Source: an uncultured Pontibacter sp. | Lineage (GTDB): Bacteria; Bacteroidota; Bacteroidia; Cytophagales; Hymenobacteraceae | DNA length: 64,000 nt | Direction of reading: 5' to 3' | Assembly (NCBI RefSeq): GCF_947499215.1 | Contig: NZ_CANMNI010000002.1 | Location: 1,116,001-1,180,000 of the forward strand | Part shown: piece after piece, positions 46,007-54,685 of the stretch | Layout: every line of letters starts with the position of its first letter | How positions within the stretch are numbered: position 1 is the first letter of the stretch | Program-made: the position numbers and the translations under genes | Notes under the pieces: generated by a model | The model's database searches: none | Seen by the model: the letters and a program-made list of their open reading frames with translations, nothing else | What the model was told of the DNA's origin: nothing

Positions 46007-46900
46007 TTACCCCAGCACCAACCGGTTCTTCAAAAAGGCCCGCAATGCCTTATCTAAGGGCTCGTCGGTAACGAAGCGGTCGTAGGTGATCTGGCGGTTG
46101 CGCATGGTCTTTTCAGTTTCCTGCAACCAGTCCTGCAGCTTGGTGAGGTAGGTTTTGCGTTGCTCGGCGGTACCTACCTGCATGGTTTGGCTTGTTTCCA
46201 GATCTTCGAAGGTAAGCGTGCCTTCAAAACTGAAGTCCAACTCGTTGCGGCTCATCAAATGGCACAGAAGTAACTCGTGCCGTTGCGCGCCCAGTTTGTA
46301 GAGGAGGTCCGTGATCTCGTGCTCATGCTCGTAAAGGTCGGTCACAAAAACAGTAAGTTCTTTCTGACGACGGTCCGAGAACATATTGTTGACTGTTGCT
46401 GCGTCGGGGAAACGGCCGCTGGGCTTGATTTCCGTCAACTGGTGCCAGAAGCGCTGCAAGTGCATGTTGTCGCTGCGGGGCGTCAGGTTGATGAGCTGTT
46501 GCTCATGCAACACGTAAAGGCCCACCGCGTCGCCCTGCGTGGTCGCCAGATAGGCCAACGACGCTACCAGAAAGCGGGCATAGTCCATCTTAGACAAGCC
46601 GTTTTCATCCTCATGCCCCATCGAGGCGCTGCCGTCCACAATAAACCTGACGGTAATGTTGGTGTCCACTTCGGCCTCCCGGATGTAGTAGCGGTCGGAG
46701 CGGGCGAACATCTTCCAGTCCAGCTGGCGCAGGTCGTCGCCGGGTTGGTAGCTGCGGTACTGGCTGAACTCCAGTCCGGCCCCCCGCCTGATACTCTGGT
46801 TCTGGCCGCTCAAAAAGCCCTCCACCACGGTTTTTGCCAACAGCGGTAGGTCTTTGATGGTCGCCAGTACTTTCGGGTCGATGAATTTCTCTTTAGACAA
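46007..46900 (-). CDS. DUF58 domain-containing protein
   Basis: 297 residues, cytoplasmic. Family signatures are RRGAGLEFSQYRSYQPGDD and LRQLDWKMFARSDRYYIRE (about 38-80), and a VWA-like strand IVDGSASMGHE with a partial MIDAS (DxSxS appears as DGSAS). DUF58 proteins are constant partners of MoxR ATPases. Its start overlaps the end of the 184-residue gene by eight bases, showing operon organisation MoxR, unknown protein, DUF58. Confidence 0.92.
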   Translation of the reverse strand: MSKEKFIDPKVLATIKDLPLLAKTVVEGFLSGQNQSIRRGAGLEFSQYRSYQPGDDLRQLDWKMFARSDRYYIREAEVDTNITVRFIVDGSASMGHEDENGLSKMDYARFLVASLAYLATTQGDAVGLYVLHEQQLINLTPRSDNMHLQRFWHQLTEIKPSGRFPDAATVNNMFSDRRQKELTVFVTDLYEHEHEITDLLYKLGAQRHELLLCHLMSRNELDFSFEGTLTFEDLETSQTMQVGTAEQRKTYLTKLQDWLQETEKTMRNRQITYDRFVTDEPLDKALRAFLKNRLVLG

Positions 46901-47447
46901 GGGTGCAGCGGAGTTTCAGTTTCTTGATCTGTGATTCTATAAAGCTCTCATTCAACACAACATCCACGCCCCCAATCAACTCCTGCCGGGCCTGCAGCAT
47001 TACTTTTTTGCCATGCGAGTAAAAGACCATCGCACAGTCATGCAGCACGGTTTTCTCGCCGACGCTGTTGCAGTTCTGGTAGATCTCGATCATCAGGATG
47101 GGGTCGGAGAAAATGCGCAGACTGGAGAGTTTGCTGAACTGCAGGGCGCCTTCCTGCCAGAGCGGGGCGCTGCTCACGTTCACCTCGAACTGATAATACG
47201 TGGTAGCGTCCTGCGAAGACAGTCGGTAGTCGGCGCTGATGTTAATGTAGGTCCTGAACTTGCCGGGCACGCTATTGATAGTAGATAGTGCCAACGCAAA
47301 ACCGCTAGCCCAGAACAAAAAGCTGCCGCCCGCTTCTTCTATCTGCAGTCTGTCAGCATAAAAGAAGTATATCCGCTCGCCGAGTACACTTCGCAGTACT
47401 TTCAGCTGCTCCTCGCTTATCTTGACTACATCTATTTCTTCGCGCAC
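46893..47447 (-). CDS. Conserved-looking small protein inside the MoxR operon, function unknown
   Basis: 184 residues, no signal peptide or membrane helix. It begins MREEIDVVKISEEQLKVLRSVLGERI and has strands such as TYYQFEVNVSSAPLW and ILMIEIYQNCNSVGEKTV. I do not recognise a family. It is wedged between MoxR (27 bases upstream) and DUF58 (8-base overlap), so translation is probably coupled and it likely acts with them. The single stretch SFLFWASGFALALST is mildly hydrophobic but short. Confidence 0.8.
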   Translation of the reverse strand: MREEIDVVKISEEQLKVLRSVLGERIYFFYADRLQIEEAGGSFLFWASGFALALSTINSVPGKFRTYINISADYRLSSQDATTYYQFEVNVSSAPLWQEGALQFSKLSSLRIFSDPILMIEIYQNCNSVGEKTVLHDCAMVFYSHGKKVMLQARQELIGGVDVVLNESFIESQIKKLKLRCTLV

Positions 47448-47474
47448 GCTATACCTTGATTAGTTTTACTCTTC

Positions 47475-48470
47475 TTACGCCAAGATGGCTTTGGGTAGTT
47501 TAATATGCTGCAATAATTCTTCTACCACATGGTCAGGAGAGATACGCTCTGCCTCGGCCGTAAAGTTAACCAGTATGCGATGGCGCAGCACCGGGTAAGC
47601 CATGGTCTGCACGTCGGCGGCCGTTACGGCGAAACGCCCCTGCAGCAAGGCCCTTGCCTTGGAGGTGAGAATGAGCGCCTGCCCTGCCCTCGGTCCCGCT
47701 CCCCAGCGCACATAGCTTTTGATGTGCTCACTCGAAGTCGTATCAGGTCGCGTGGCCCGCACCAGCTGGTTGACGTAGGTCAGCAAGTCTTCGCTGATGC
47801 TCACCTCGCGCACGAGTTGCCGTAGCTGCAGTATCTCCTCCCCCGAAATGGCGGGGTATACCTGTGCCTGCCGGGTGCCGGTGGTACTGGTGAGAATATT
47901 GAGTTCCTCGAGCTCGGTTGGGTATTTTATTTTGATGTACAACAGGAAGCGGTCCAGCTGCGCTTCTGGCAGCGGGTAGGTGCCTGCCTGCTCGATCGGG
48001 TTTTGTGTGGCGAGCAAGAAGAAGGGCTTCGGTAAGGTATAGGTAGTGCCCGCGTACGTCACTTCATATTCCTGCATGGCCTCCAGCAAAGCCGCCTGCG
48101 TTTTGGGTGGCGTGCGGTTTATCTCATCGGCCAGCACGATGTTGGCGAAGATGGGACCTTCATTGAACTTAAAAAAGCGCTTGCCCGTGGCATGGTCCTC
48201 CTCCAGTACCTCCGTACCGAGTATGTCGGTTGGCATGAGGTCAGGCGTGAACTGTATCCTGCGGAAGCCCAAATCCATCGCGTTCGCCAAGGTGCGTACC
48301 AGCAAGGTCTTCGCCAGCCCGGGCACGCCCTCCAGCAAGCCGTGTCCGCCAGCCAAGAGCGTGATGAGCACCTCATCTAGGACTTCCTCCTGCCCTACGA
48401 TCACTTTCTGTATCTCCTGCTTGAGCTGCGGCAGCTTGCCAAGAAGTTGGTTTATGTCTTGTTCAGTCAC
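47475..48470 (-). CDS. MoxR family AAA+ ATPase
   Basis: 331 residues. Walker A GVPGLAKT (near residues 40-47), Walker B VLADEINR (near 110), sensor-1 LLATQNPIEQAGTYPLPEAQ with the arginine-containing LDRFLL, and a C-terminal lid. MoxR ATPases are chaperone-like and help mature envelope or metal-containing complexes together with DUF58/VWA proteins. It lies within the locus DUF4159, MoxR, unknown, DUF58, BatA, DUF4175, which is common in Bacteroidota. Confidence 0.96.
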   Translation of the reverse strand: MTEQDINQLLGKLPQLKQEIQKVIVGQEEVLDEVLITLLAGGHGLLEGVPGLAKTLLVRTLANAMDLGFRRIQFTPDLMPTDILGTEVLEEDHATGKRFFKFNEGPIFANIVLADEINRTPPKTQAALLEAMQEYEVTYAGTTYTLPKPFFLLATQNPIEQAGTYPLPEAQLDRFLLYIKIKYPTELEELNILTSTTGTRQAQVYPAISGEEILQLRQLVREVSISEDLLTYVNQLVRATRPDTTSSEHIKSYVRWGAGPRAGQALILTSKARALLQGRFAVTAADVQTMAYPVLRHRILVNFTAEAERISPDHVVEELLQHIKLPKAILA

Positions 48471-48552
48471 GGGTTTTTAATTATTAATGACGGATGAATA
48501 ATGAATGAATCAATTCGGAAGTTATTAGCCATTAATTATTGATAATCATTCA

Positions 48553-49170
48553 TTAACTCGTCAGCGCATACATAATGATATTCACGCCAAACTTGGTATT
48601 GTCCTCTGCCAGCCAGCGCTTGTTCCTAAAGTCATAATCCCACTCGCAGCCGTAATCTTTGTTGCTATACAATACGCCTATCCTGCCGTTAATCTCGATT
48701 GCCTTGAGGTAGTCGTGCACTAGATCGTCGCCCCAGCCGTTGAGCTCAAACGAAGTCGTTGGCGGGCCATCCTCAAAGGTGAAAAAGCTGCTGTAGATTT
48801 TGTGGTTGTTCGGTATCTTCTTCAAAGCACTCTGGCCGAAAATCTGCTTCATCTGCTCTTCGAATGACCGTGCGAAAAGCCCGTCGATGTCATGGTTGCA
48901 GTCGTCCACAAATACAAAGCCGCCATTGCGCACATAGGTCTCGAAGTTCTGCCGCTCCTTCTGGTTAAACTGCACCAACCGGTGCCCGCTCATGTAGCTG
49001 AAGGGGTAGTTGAACAGCTCGGCACTTTCCAGCGAAATCACCTTCTCCTGCTCGTTCACCTTTACCGTGGTATACTCGATAAGCGAATGCAACAGGTTGC
49101 TCGGCATACGCGGGTCGGTATCCCAGTTGCCGGAGCGATACTGCAGTCGGACGAAGGTGAATGGTTGCAA
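48553..49170 (-). CDS. DUF4159 domain-containing protein
   Basis: 205 residues if started at the TTG complementary to 49168-49170, which yields the family N-terminus QPFTFVRLQYRSGNWDTD. An in-frame ATG at 49231-49233 would add 21 residues, but that ATG is inside the terminator hairpin of the PmbA gene and the extra residues do not look conserved. Other landmarks are YPFSYMSGHRLVQFN, FVFVDDCNHDIDGLFARSF and EINGRIGVLYSNKDYGCEWDY, a class-I amidotransferase-like fold. DUF4159 proteins accompany MoxR/BatA loci in Bacteroidota. The start is uncertain; the family is not. Confidence 0.88.
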   Translation of the reverse strand: MQPFTFVRLQYRSGNWDTDPRMPSNLLHSLIEYTTVKVNEQEKVISLESAELFNYPFSYMSGHRLVQFNQKERQNFETYVRNGGFVFVDDCNHDIDGLFARSFEEQMKQIFGQSALKKIPNNHKIYSSFFTFEDGPPTTSFELNGWGDDLVHDYLKAIEINGRIGVLYSNKDYGCEWDYDFRNKRWLAEDNTKFGVNIIMYALTS

Positions 49171-49203
49171 TTTGGAGATATGAGTTAAAATTGTTTGTAA
49201 AAT

Positions 49204-49235
49204 GAATGCCGTACACAAATTTGCATACGGCATTC
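49204..49235 (-). terminator. Terminator of the TldD/PmbA pair
   Basis: GAATGCCGTA pairs perfectly with TACGGCATTC across twelve bases. It lies 20 bases after the PmbA stop on the minus strand and is followed by ATTTTAC. The upstream ATG of the DUF4159 reading frame falls in its arm. Confidence 0.75.
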
Positions 49236-49254
49236 AAGTTATAAGCTGCTATGA

Positions 49255-50571
49255 CTACACCGCGTCAGACAAGCTGGTGAAGGTGAAGTCGCGGATCTTC
49301 ATCGGCGGTACCAAACTGCCGTTGATACGCTGCGGACGACCCAATGCCTCCAGATTGTTGAGCATGATAATCGGGCTCTCGTTGAATCGGAAGTTCTTCA
49401 CCGGGTACTGGATTTTGCCGTTCTCAATGTAGAACGTACCGTCTCGGGTAAGGCCCGTGTAGAGCAATGTTTGCGGATCCACGGAGCGGATGTACCACAG
49501 GCGTGTTACTAGAATGCCACGCTTTGTACTCTTGATCATCTCTTCTAGCGTCTGGTTGCCGCCTTCCATCACCATGCCGCCCGGATTCGGTACAGATTTG
49601 GCGCCGGTTTTCTCAGCCCAGAAGCGGGAGTTGTACAGGTTCTGGATCACGCCTTTCTCGATCCATGTTGTCTTCTCTCTTGGGCGGCCATCACCGGCAA
49701 ACGGAGCGGAAGGGATTTCAGGATGCGCCGGATCGGAGTATACCGTAATGCGCTCGTCCACCAGTTTCTCGCCTAGTTTTGTTTTGCCACCCGGCTTGCT
49801 TAGGAAGCTGCGGCCTTCTTCGGCGTTGCGCTGGTCCATGTTACCGAACATGTTGCGCAGCAAATCAATGGAAGCGGCTGGCTCCAGAATAACCGTATAC
49901 TTGCCCGGCTCCAATGCTTTGGCATTGCGGGAGTTCACCGCTTTGCTGGCTGCGATTTGTGAGGCACTGGCAGTGTCCAGTTTGCTTACGTCGCTGAAGT
50001 CCTGCGTTACATAGCCCGAGCCAGTGCCGTCTTCGGTACGCATGGTCACCGAGAAGTCCACCACGGTAGACGGGTGGTAAGCAAACAGACCTTTAGAGTT
50101 GAGGCGTGCCATAAAGCCGGTCGAGTGCTCCAAGAAGCCAGCTGCGGTCAAACCTTTGTCTGCTGCCGCTTTTATACTCTTAGCCGCAGCGTCTGCTCTG
50201 TAAGCCGGATCAATTTTAGCCGTGGAGTCGAAATGCGCTTTGGTGGTGATGTACTTCTGCGGACCGAGCATGGGTACGTACTCCGGGCTTTCCGGCGCAA
50301 TGCGCGCAATTTCCTCAGCACGGCGCATTACTTTCTCTAGGGACGCGTCATCAAACTCGTTGATAGTAGCCACACCGGAGCGCTTTCCAAACCGCGACTC
50401 TACTGACATAGCCACGTTTTCCTCGGTACCGCTGGTAGACACTTCGTTTCGGGCGTAGCGGATGTTTCCGCCTATGTTGCCGCTGAGCGAAACCTCGCAC
50501 TCGTCGGCTTTTGAGTAAGCTAGAGCCTTTTTCAGCAAAGCCTCCGCTTGTTCTCTTGTGTATATTGCCAT
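49255..50571 (-). CDS. TldD/PmbA family protein (TldE/PmbA-like subunit)
   Basis: 438 residues, no signal peptide. It has the PmbA/TldE family layout: N-terminal domain (YARNEVSTSGTEENVAMSVESRFG), middle domain with GKYTVILEPAASIDLLRNMFG, and a C-terminal domain with PNPGGMVMEGGNQTLEEM. The HExxxH metal motif of TldD is absent, as expected for the non-catalytic partner. It is 31 bases downstream of the TldD-like gene and forms its heterodimer partner by analogy with E. coli TldD/TldE, a protease that trims peptides. Confidence 0.9.
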   Translation of the reverse strand: MAIYTREQAEALLKKALAYSKADECEVSLSGNIGGNIRYARNEVSTSGTEENVAMSVESRFGKRSGVATINEFDDASLEKVMRRAEEIARIAPESPEYVPMLGPQKYITTKAHFDSTAKIDPAYRADAAAKSIKAAADKGLTAAGFLEHSTGFMARLNSKGLFAYHPSTVVDFSVTMRTEDGTGSGYVTQDFSDVSKLDTASASQIAASKAVNSRNAKALEPGKYTVILEPAASIDLLRNMFGNMDQRNAEEGRSFLSKPGGKTKLGEKLVDERITVYSDPAHPEIPSAPFAGDGRPREKTTWIEKGVIQNLYNSRFWAEKTGAKSVPNPGGMVMEGGNQTLEEMIKSTKRGILVTRLWYIRSVDPQTLLYTGLTRDGTFYIENGKIQYPVKNFRFNESPIIMLNNLEALGRPQRINGSLVPPMKIRDFTFTSLSDAV

Positions 50572-50602
50572 TTTACTTAATGCTCATTTTGAAGGTATAA
50601 GA

Positions 50603-52249
50603 CTAAATTTTACGGGCCGTGTTGATCACATTCACGCCATTGAAGCGGGTATGGGAAGAGCCGTGCGATACAGCGCTTACCTGGCTTGGCTGGCCTTTGC
50701 CGTCGAAGAACGAACCGAACAGGCGGTAGTCGCTTTCGTCGCAGGAGCCAGCGCAGGAGTTCCAGAACTCTTGCGTGTTGCTCTGGTAGGCCACGTCCTC
50801 CAGCATACCTACAATCTTGCCCTTGCTGATCTCATAGAACACCGTGCCACCAAACTGGAAGTTGTAGCGCTGCTGGTCTATGGAATAAGAGCCACGGCCG
50901 GCAATGTAGATGCCTTTGTCCACGCCGCTGATCAGCTGGTCAACATTCATCTTTTGCTTGCCCGGCGCCAGCGATACGTTCGGCATGCGCTGGAACTGTA
51001 CCGAGCTCCAGTTGTCGGCGTAGGCGCAGCCATGCGACTCTGGCTCGTTGATGATGTGCGCTTGGTCGCGTATGGCCTGATAATTCACCAGTGTGCCGTC
51101 TTTTATCAGGTCCCACTGCTTTGTCTTCACACCTTCGTCGTCCCAACCTACGAGGCCAAGCGAGCCCTTCTGCGTTTTATCCGCGAAGATGTGCACCTTA
51201 TCAGAGCCGTATTTGAAGTTCTTTGATTTCCACTTATCCAGTGTGGCGAAGGATGTTCCTGCATAGTTGGCTTCGTAGCCCAGCACGCGGTCGAGCTCCA
51301 ACGGGTGACCCACTGACTCGTGAATCGTCAGGCCAAGGTGATTTGGGTCGAGGATGAGGTCATACTTGCCCGCTGCCACTGACTTGGCAGTTAGTTTTTC
51401 TTTGGCTTGTCGGGCGGCCAAGGCGGCGTCTTCGAGCATGTCGTAAGCATAGCGGTAGCCCATTAGGCCAGTGCCTTCCGGTCCTTTTATTTTCTCACCT
51501 GCCTTTGGCACCATGTACTCCCAGCCCATACCCATTGGGGCGCTCAGGGCCTCGCGGGTTCTGAACTTGCCGCTGGCTTTGTCCACGGCTGTTACCGTAA
51601 AGTTAGGCCAGATGCGGTGGATGTCTTGATCGATGTAAGAGCCGTCAGTAGAGGCGAAATACTTTTGCTCGTTTACTTGGAAGAGCGCGGAGTTCACGAA
51701 GTTAGCCCCGTTCTCCATCGCCTTGGCATTGGCAGCCAGCAATAGGTCAGCCTTTTCGTTAATCGGCACCTCAAAAGCATTTTTTTCAATTGGTGTTTTC
51801 CAGCTTACCTCGCCCCAGCTTTTAACTGGTGCTAGTTGCACTGGCTCTTTCTGCAGCTTGGCATTGGCCTTGGCAATGGCCACGGCTTCGTTGGCGGCCT
51901 TGGCTATACCTTTGTCGCTCACGTCGGAAGTGGCGGCAAAACCCCAAGTGCCGTTGGCCAGCACGCGTACGCCTACACCATAAGACTCGGCGTTTACGAT
52001 GTTCTGTACCTGCTTTTCGCGTGTGAACACATACTGTTGCAGGTAGCGGCCTATGCGTACGTCGGCGTAAGAAGCGCCGCTCGACTTGGCTGTATTGAGG
52101 GCTACATCAGCCAGTCGCTTTTTCAGGGCCGGGTCTACCTGCTCAAGCGCTCTCTCCGGGGAGATGATATCGCCGAACACAGGTATGGAGGGCATCATGA
52201 GCCCGCCAAATCCCAGCGCCGATAGCTCGATAAAATGACGTCTTTTCAA
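50603..52249 (-). CDS. TldD-like metallopeptidase with Tat-type signal
   Basis: 548 residues. It starts with a twin-arginine type leader (MKRRHFIELSALGFGGLMMP), unlike cytoplasmic E. coli TldD. The catalytic metal motif appears as LTIHESVGHPLELDRV (HExxxH plus downstream E). Later conserved parts include NEPESHGCAYADNWSSVQ and GIYIAGRGSYSIDQQRYNF. TldD works with PmbA/TldE as an unusual metalloprotease. The PmbA partner encoded next lacks a signal, so either only the TldD subunit is exported or the leader is used differently. The pair heads the MoxR-BatA locus. Confidence 0.9.
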   Translation of the reverse strand: MKRRHFIELSALGFGGLMMPSIPVFGDIISPERALEQVDPALKKRLADVALNTAKSSGASYADVRIGRYLQQYVFTREKQVQNIVNAESYGVGVRVLANGTWGFAATSDVSDKGIAKAANEAVAIAKANAKLQKEPVQLAPVKSWGEVSWKTPIEKNAFEVPINEKADLLLAANAKAMENGANFVNSALFQVNEQKYFASTDGSYIDQDIHRIWPNFTVTAVDKASGKFRTREALSAPMGMGWEYMVPKAGEKIKGPEGTGLMGYRYAYDMLEDAALAARQAKEKLTAKSVAAGKYDLILDPNHLGLTIHESVGHPLELDRVLGYEANYAGTSFATLDKWKSKNFKYGSDKVHIFADKTQKGSLGLVGWDDEGVKTKQWDLIKDGTLVNYQAIRDQAHIINEPESHGCAYADNWSSVQFQRMPNVSLAPGKQKMNVDQLISGVDKGIYIAGRGSYSIDQQRYNFQFGGTVFYEISKGKIVGMLEDVAYQSNTQEFWNSCAGSCDESDYRLFGSFFDGKGQPSQVSAVSHGSSHTRFNGVNVINTARKI

Positions 52250-52680
52250 GTTCTTTAAGGTTAAGGTTTAGAGAAGTTTAGTTTTAGGTATTTAAGTTTA
52301 GCGATTTACCTGTTCAAATCAAAGTGTAGACAGTAGTTAAAAGCCCTACAGTGGGTTTTTATAGATGAAGCTTGTCTATGCCTCTATGAAACTTACAGTA
52401 TATACTTAGAAAGAGGAGACAGAAAAAGGTTTAATCTGGGGCTATTTTGTCTGAATCAGGATTAGGGGAATTAGAAAGAATCTATAGGATTGACAATGTT
52501 GGTGGGGCGTGAATCTCACAGTGTCATTCATACCTGTCAGTATGTTGTGGCAATCAGGTATAGCTTCGTGGTTGCTGTTTTGTCATGCCTGCAGGAAGGC
52601 CCCACGCCTGCTCCTAAAACAAAAAAGCGGAAAACCCTTTGGGCCTTCCGCTTTTCGCTTATCAGTAATTTTCTAGTCTT
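52250..52680. other. Intergenic region upstream of TldD-like gene
   Basis: 431 bases without a convincing gene. At 52623-52655 AAAAGCGGAA pairs with TTCCGCTTTT and, read on the minus strand, is followed by TTTTTTGTTTT: the terminator of the rlpA gene. A smaller inverted repeat (AAAAGCCC/GGGTTTTT, about 52339-52361) lies nearer TldD. A 64-codon frame at 52490-52684 overlaps the terminator and looks spurious. No promoter match was found for the TldD gene. Confidence 0.5.
52623..52655 (-). terminator. rlpA terminator
   Basis: AAAAGCGGAA/TTCCGCTTTT stem, with a T-run following on the minus strand. It lies 25 bases beyond the rlpA stop codon. Confidence 0.85.
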
Positions 52681-53337
52681 TTAGGCTTCGCGAACCTTTC
52701 CCGCCAAACCTTCTTCTTCGAGTAGCTCGTTGAAAGCTTCGGCTTCGTTTCTGTTATTGAATTTACCGGCTTTTACCAAAACGATCTTCTTGCCATTTAC
52801 CTGCTCCTCGGCTATCTCCAACGGGAGATGCTTGTCGAAGGCTTTTAGTTTCTGGCTAAGCGCGACTGCCTGCTGGTAGTCGGCTGTTTCAATCGTCTGG
52901 ATGGTATAAGTATTGGCTTTAGATGCTGTAGCTCCTGAAACAGCGGCTACTTCAGACGCATCGATCACTTCTACTTTTACCTTGGCCACACCTCTTGCAT
53001 GAATGTCAAGCTTGCGGGCAGCAGCCTCTGATACATCAATGATGCGGTTGCCCACAAACGGGCCGCGGTCGTTGATACGTAATACTACAGACTTGTCGTT
53101 GGCTGGGTTGGTCACTTTGACCATAGTGCCGAATGGCAGGGTTTTGTGCGCGGCGGTCATGTCGTTTTTGTTATAGCGCTCGCCGCTGCTGGTTTTTCTG
53201 CCGTGGTATTTACTGCCATACCAAGAGGCAGATCCGATTTGGGTTTTGTCGTTGCTTTGTGCGAAAGTTGGTTGACTAACTCCGATAAATAGAAAAATGA
53301 TTACTGTTAAGATAAAGCACTTTCTATCGTTCTTCAT
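52681..53337 (-). CDS. rlpA: RlpA-family septal ring protein with SPOR domain
   Basis: 218 residues. Signal peptide ending near PTFAQ. Double-psi beta-barrel RlpA domain with GSASWYGSKYHGRKTSSGE, MTAAHKTLPFGTMVKVTN and INDRGPFVGNRIIDVS (about 35-125). C-terminal SPOR domain (YTIQTIETADYQQAVALSQKL, about 145-215), which binds peptidoglycan stripped of stem peptides at the division site. RlpA in Pseudomonas cleaves such naked glycan strands, and the catalytic Asp/His-type residues (WYG..., NDRGPF) are present. The predicted start sits 25 bases from a TATCTTTG promoter box. Confidence 0.92.
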   Translation of the reverse strand: MKNDRKCFILTVIIFLFIGVSQPTFAQSNDKTQIGSASWYGSKYHGRKTSSGERYNKNDMTAAHKTLPFGTMVKVTNPANDKSVVLRINDRGPFVGNRIIDVSEAAARKLDIHARGVAKVKVEVIDASEVAAVSGATASKANTYTIQTIETADYQQAVALSQKLKAFDKHLPLEIAEEQVNGKKIVLVKAGKFNNRNEAEAFNELLEEEGLAGKVREA

Positions 53338-53656
53338 ATAGTTTTATGGTTGGTGAAGCCGCAAAGATACGGAATAATTTTCAACTGAGGCCTTATACGC
53401 GCTATCTCGCAAAAGGGTGGAGGGGGATACGCGCTGCCTCGCAAAGTTGCTATAAGTCACATAATGCATAAAATGCCTTTTTTGAATCGTATGAGCATAT
53501 TTACATATATTGCTTTAGCTATAAATTAATTTTTAGGGATTGAAAATATTTTTTAGTTTCTCTCAATCGCTGCAGCCATAACGGGAACTTTTAGAGAGAT
53601 ATTTTGTTAAGGCCGAATCTTCTACTAAAGCGTATATTCTATAAAAACATAGTACC
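53338..53656. other. rlpA-DUF72 divergent intergenic region with short direct repeat
   Basis: 319 bases. Two direct copies of about 20 bases (53395-53414 and 53427-53446; ATACGCGCTnnCTCGCAAA) agree at 17 positions, 32 bases apart, that is about three helical turns. They lie just upstream of the rlpA promoter box and could be a regulator site. The remainder is AT-rich with no clear promoter for the DUF72 gene. Confidence 0.45.
53362..53369 (-). promoter_or_regulatory. rlpA -7 promoter element
   Basis: Reads TATCTTTG on the minus strand, matching TAnnTTTG, 25 bases before the rlpA start. No clear -33 element. Confidence 0.5.
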
Positions 53657-54571
53657 ATGGATTTTGGAAAGCTCTCCGATATCAGCAGTATCGATTTTAC
53701 CCTGTCACCCGATCATCCTGACACGCTGCCATTGCTAAACAGGTATAGCACAGGGATAAAGGAGAAGGCGAAAGTATACATTGGGCTGCCCGTATGGGTG
53801 AACAAAGCTTGGGTGGGCGAATATTATCCGGCAAGTATGAAGGAGAAGGAGTCGCTGCTGTGGTATGGCAAGCAGTTCAACACCATTGAACTGAACAGTA
53901 CACATTATCACATCCCCGGCCCGGACACGATAGACCGTTGGCGCCATACCGTGCCGCAGGGCTTTGCTTTCTGCCCTAAATTTCCGCAACTGATTAGCCA
54001 TGAAGGACCGCTCGTTAGTTCACTCGACCTGACGGCGACGTTTTGCGAGTCTATTGCCGGGCTGGAAGATAAACTCGGTTGCTCTTTCCTACAGCTGCCG
54101 CCCTACTTTGGCCCGAAGCAACTACCCGATCTGGAGAAATTTGTGCAGTACATACCTGAAAGCGTACCCTTAGCGGTAGAACTGCGTCACCCCGATTGGT
54201 TCGTGGACAACGTGGCCTCACTGGAGTTGTTTGAGGTGCTAGAGAAATACCGTGTGAGCACGGTGCTCACTGATGTGTCAGGCAGGCGAGACGTGCTGCA
54301 CATGCGCCTGACCACCCCCACGGCCATGGTGCGCTTCGTAGGCAATGGCTTACACCCCTCTGACTATACCCGCATCGACGATTGGGTGACAAGAATCAAG
54401 GTATGGCTAGATGCTGGACTGCAACAGCTCTACTTTTTCGTGCACGAACCCGACAATGTCACGTCCCCGGAGTTAGCTACTTATATGATTGAGAAGCTCA
54501 ACAAGGTATGCGGGCTGGATATTAAGCTACCCAAGAAGTTTGTACAGACAGTGCAGGGTGAGTTGTTTTGA
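53657..54571 (+). CDS. DUF72 domain-containing protein
   Basis: 304 residues, no signal peptide. DUF72 (PF01904) TIM-barrel landmarks: VYIGLPVWVNKAWVGEYYP (about 42-60), FNTIELNSTHYHIPGPDTID, FCPKFPQLISHE, LGCSFLQLPPYFG, VELRHPDWF (about 180) and LYFFVHEPDN. Biochemical function of the family is unknown. The gene is monocistronic. An AGGTATAGC oligomer in its 5' end is read as Arg-Tyr-Ser, using a rare AGG codon. Confidence 0.92.
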   Translation: MDFGKLSDISSIDFTLSPDHPDTLPLLNRYSTGIKEKAKVYIGLPVWVNKAWVGEYYPASMKEKESLLWYGKQFNTIELNSTHYHIPGPDTIDRWRHTVPQGFAFCPKFPQLISHEGPLVSSLDLTATFCESIAGLEDKLGCSFLQLPPYFGPKQLPDLEKFVQYIPESVPLAVELRHPDWFVDNVASLELFEVLEKYRVSTVLTDVSGRRDVLHMRLTTPTAMVRFVGNGLHPSDYTRIDDWVTRIKVWLDAGLQQLYFFVHEPDNVTSPELATYMIEKLNKVCGLDIKLPKKFVQTVQGELF

Positions 54572-54628
54572 CAAGCTCAGGTATAGCGAGTGCCCGAAAA
54601 CCTTATTATTAGGTATAGCTAAAATAAA

Positions 54629-54660
54629 AAAGCGGCGTGTCCTTCTGGACACGCCGCTTT
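54629..54660. terminator. Bidirectional terminator between DUF72 and M16 genes
   Basis: AAAGCGGCGTGTCC pairs perfectly with GGACACGCCGCTTT across a four-base loop, flanked by an A-run on the left. It serves the plus-strand DUF72 gene and the minus-strand M16 operon. Confidence 0.92.
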
Positions 54661-54685
54661 GCTTTGGGTTATTGGGTAAAGGGTA

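Noticed and set aside
52490..52684. 64-codon frame on the plus strand
   Set aside because: It runs through the rlpA terminator and into rlpA on the other strand; no ribosome-binding site or recognisable motif.
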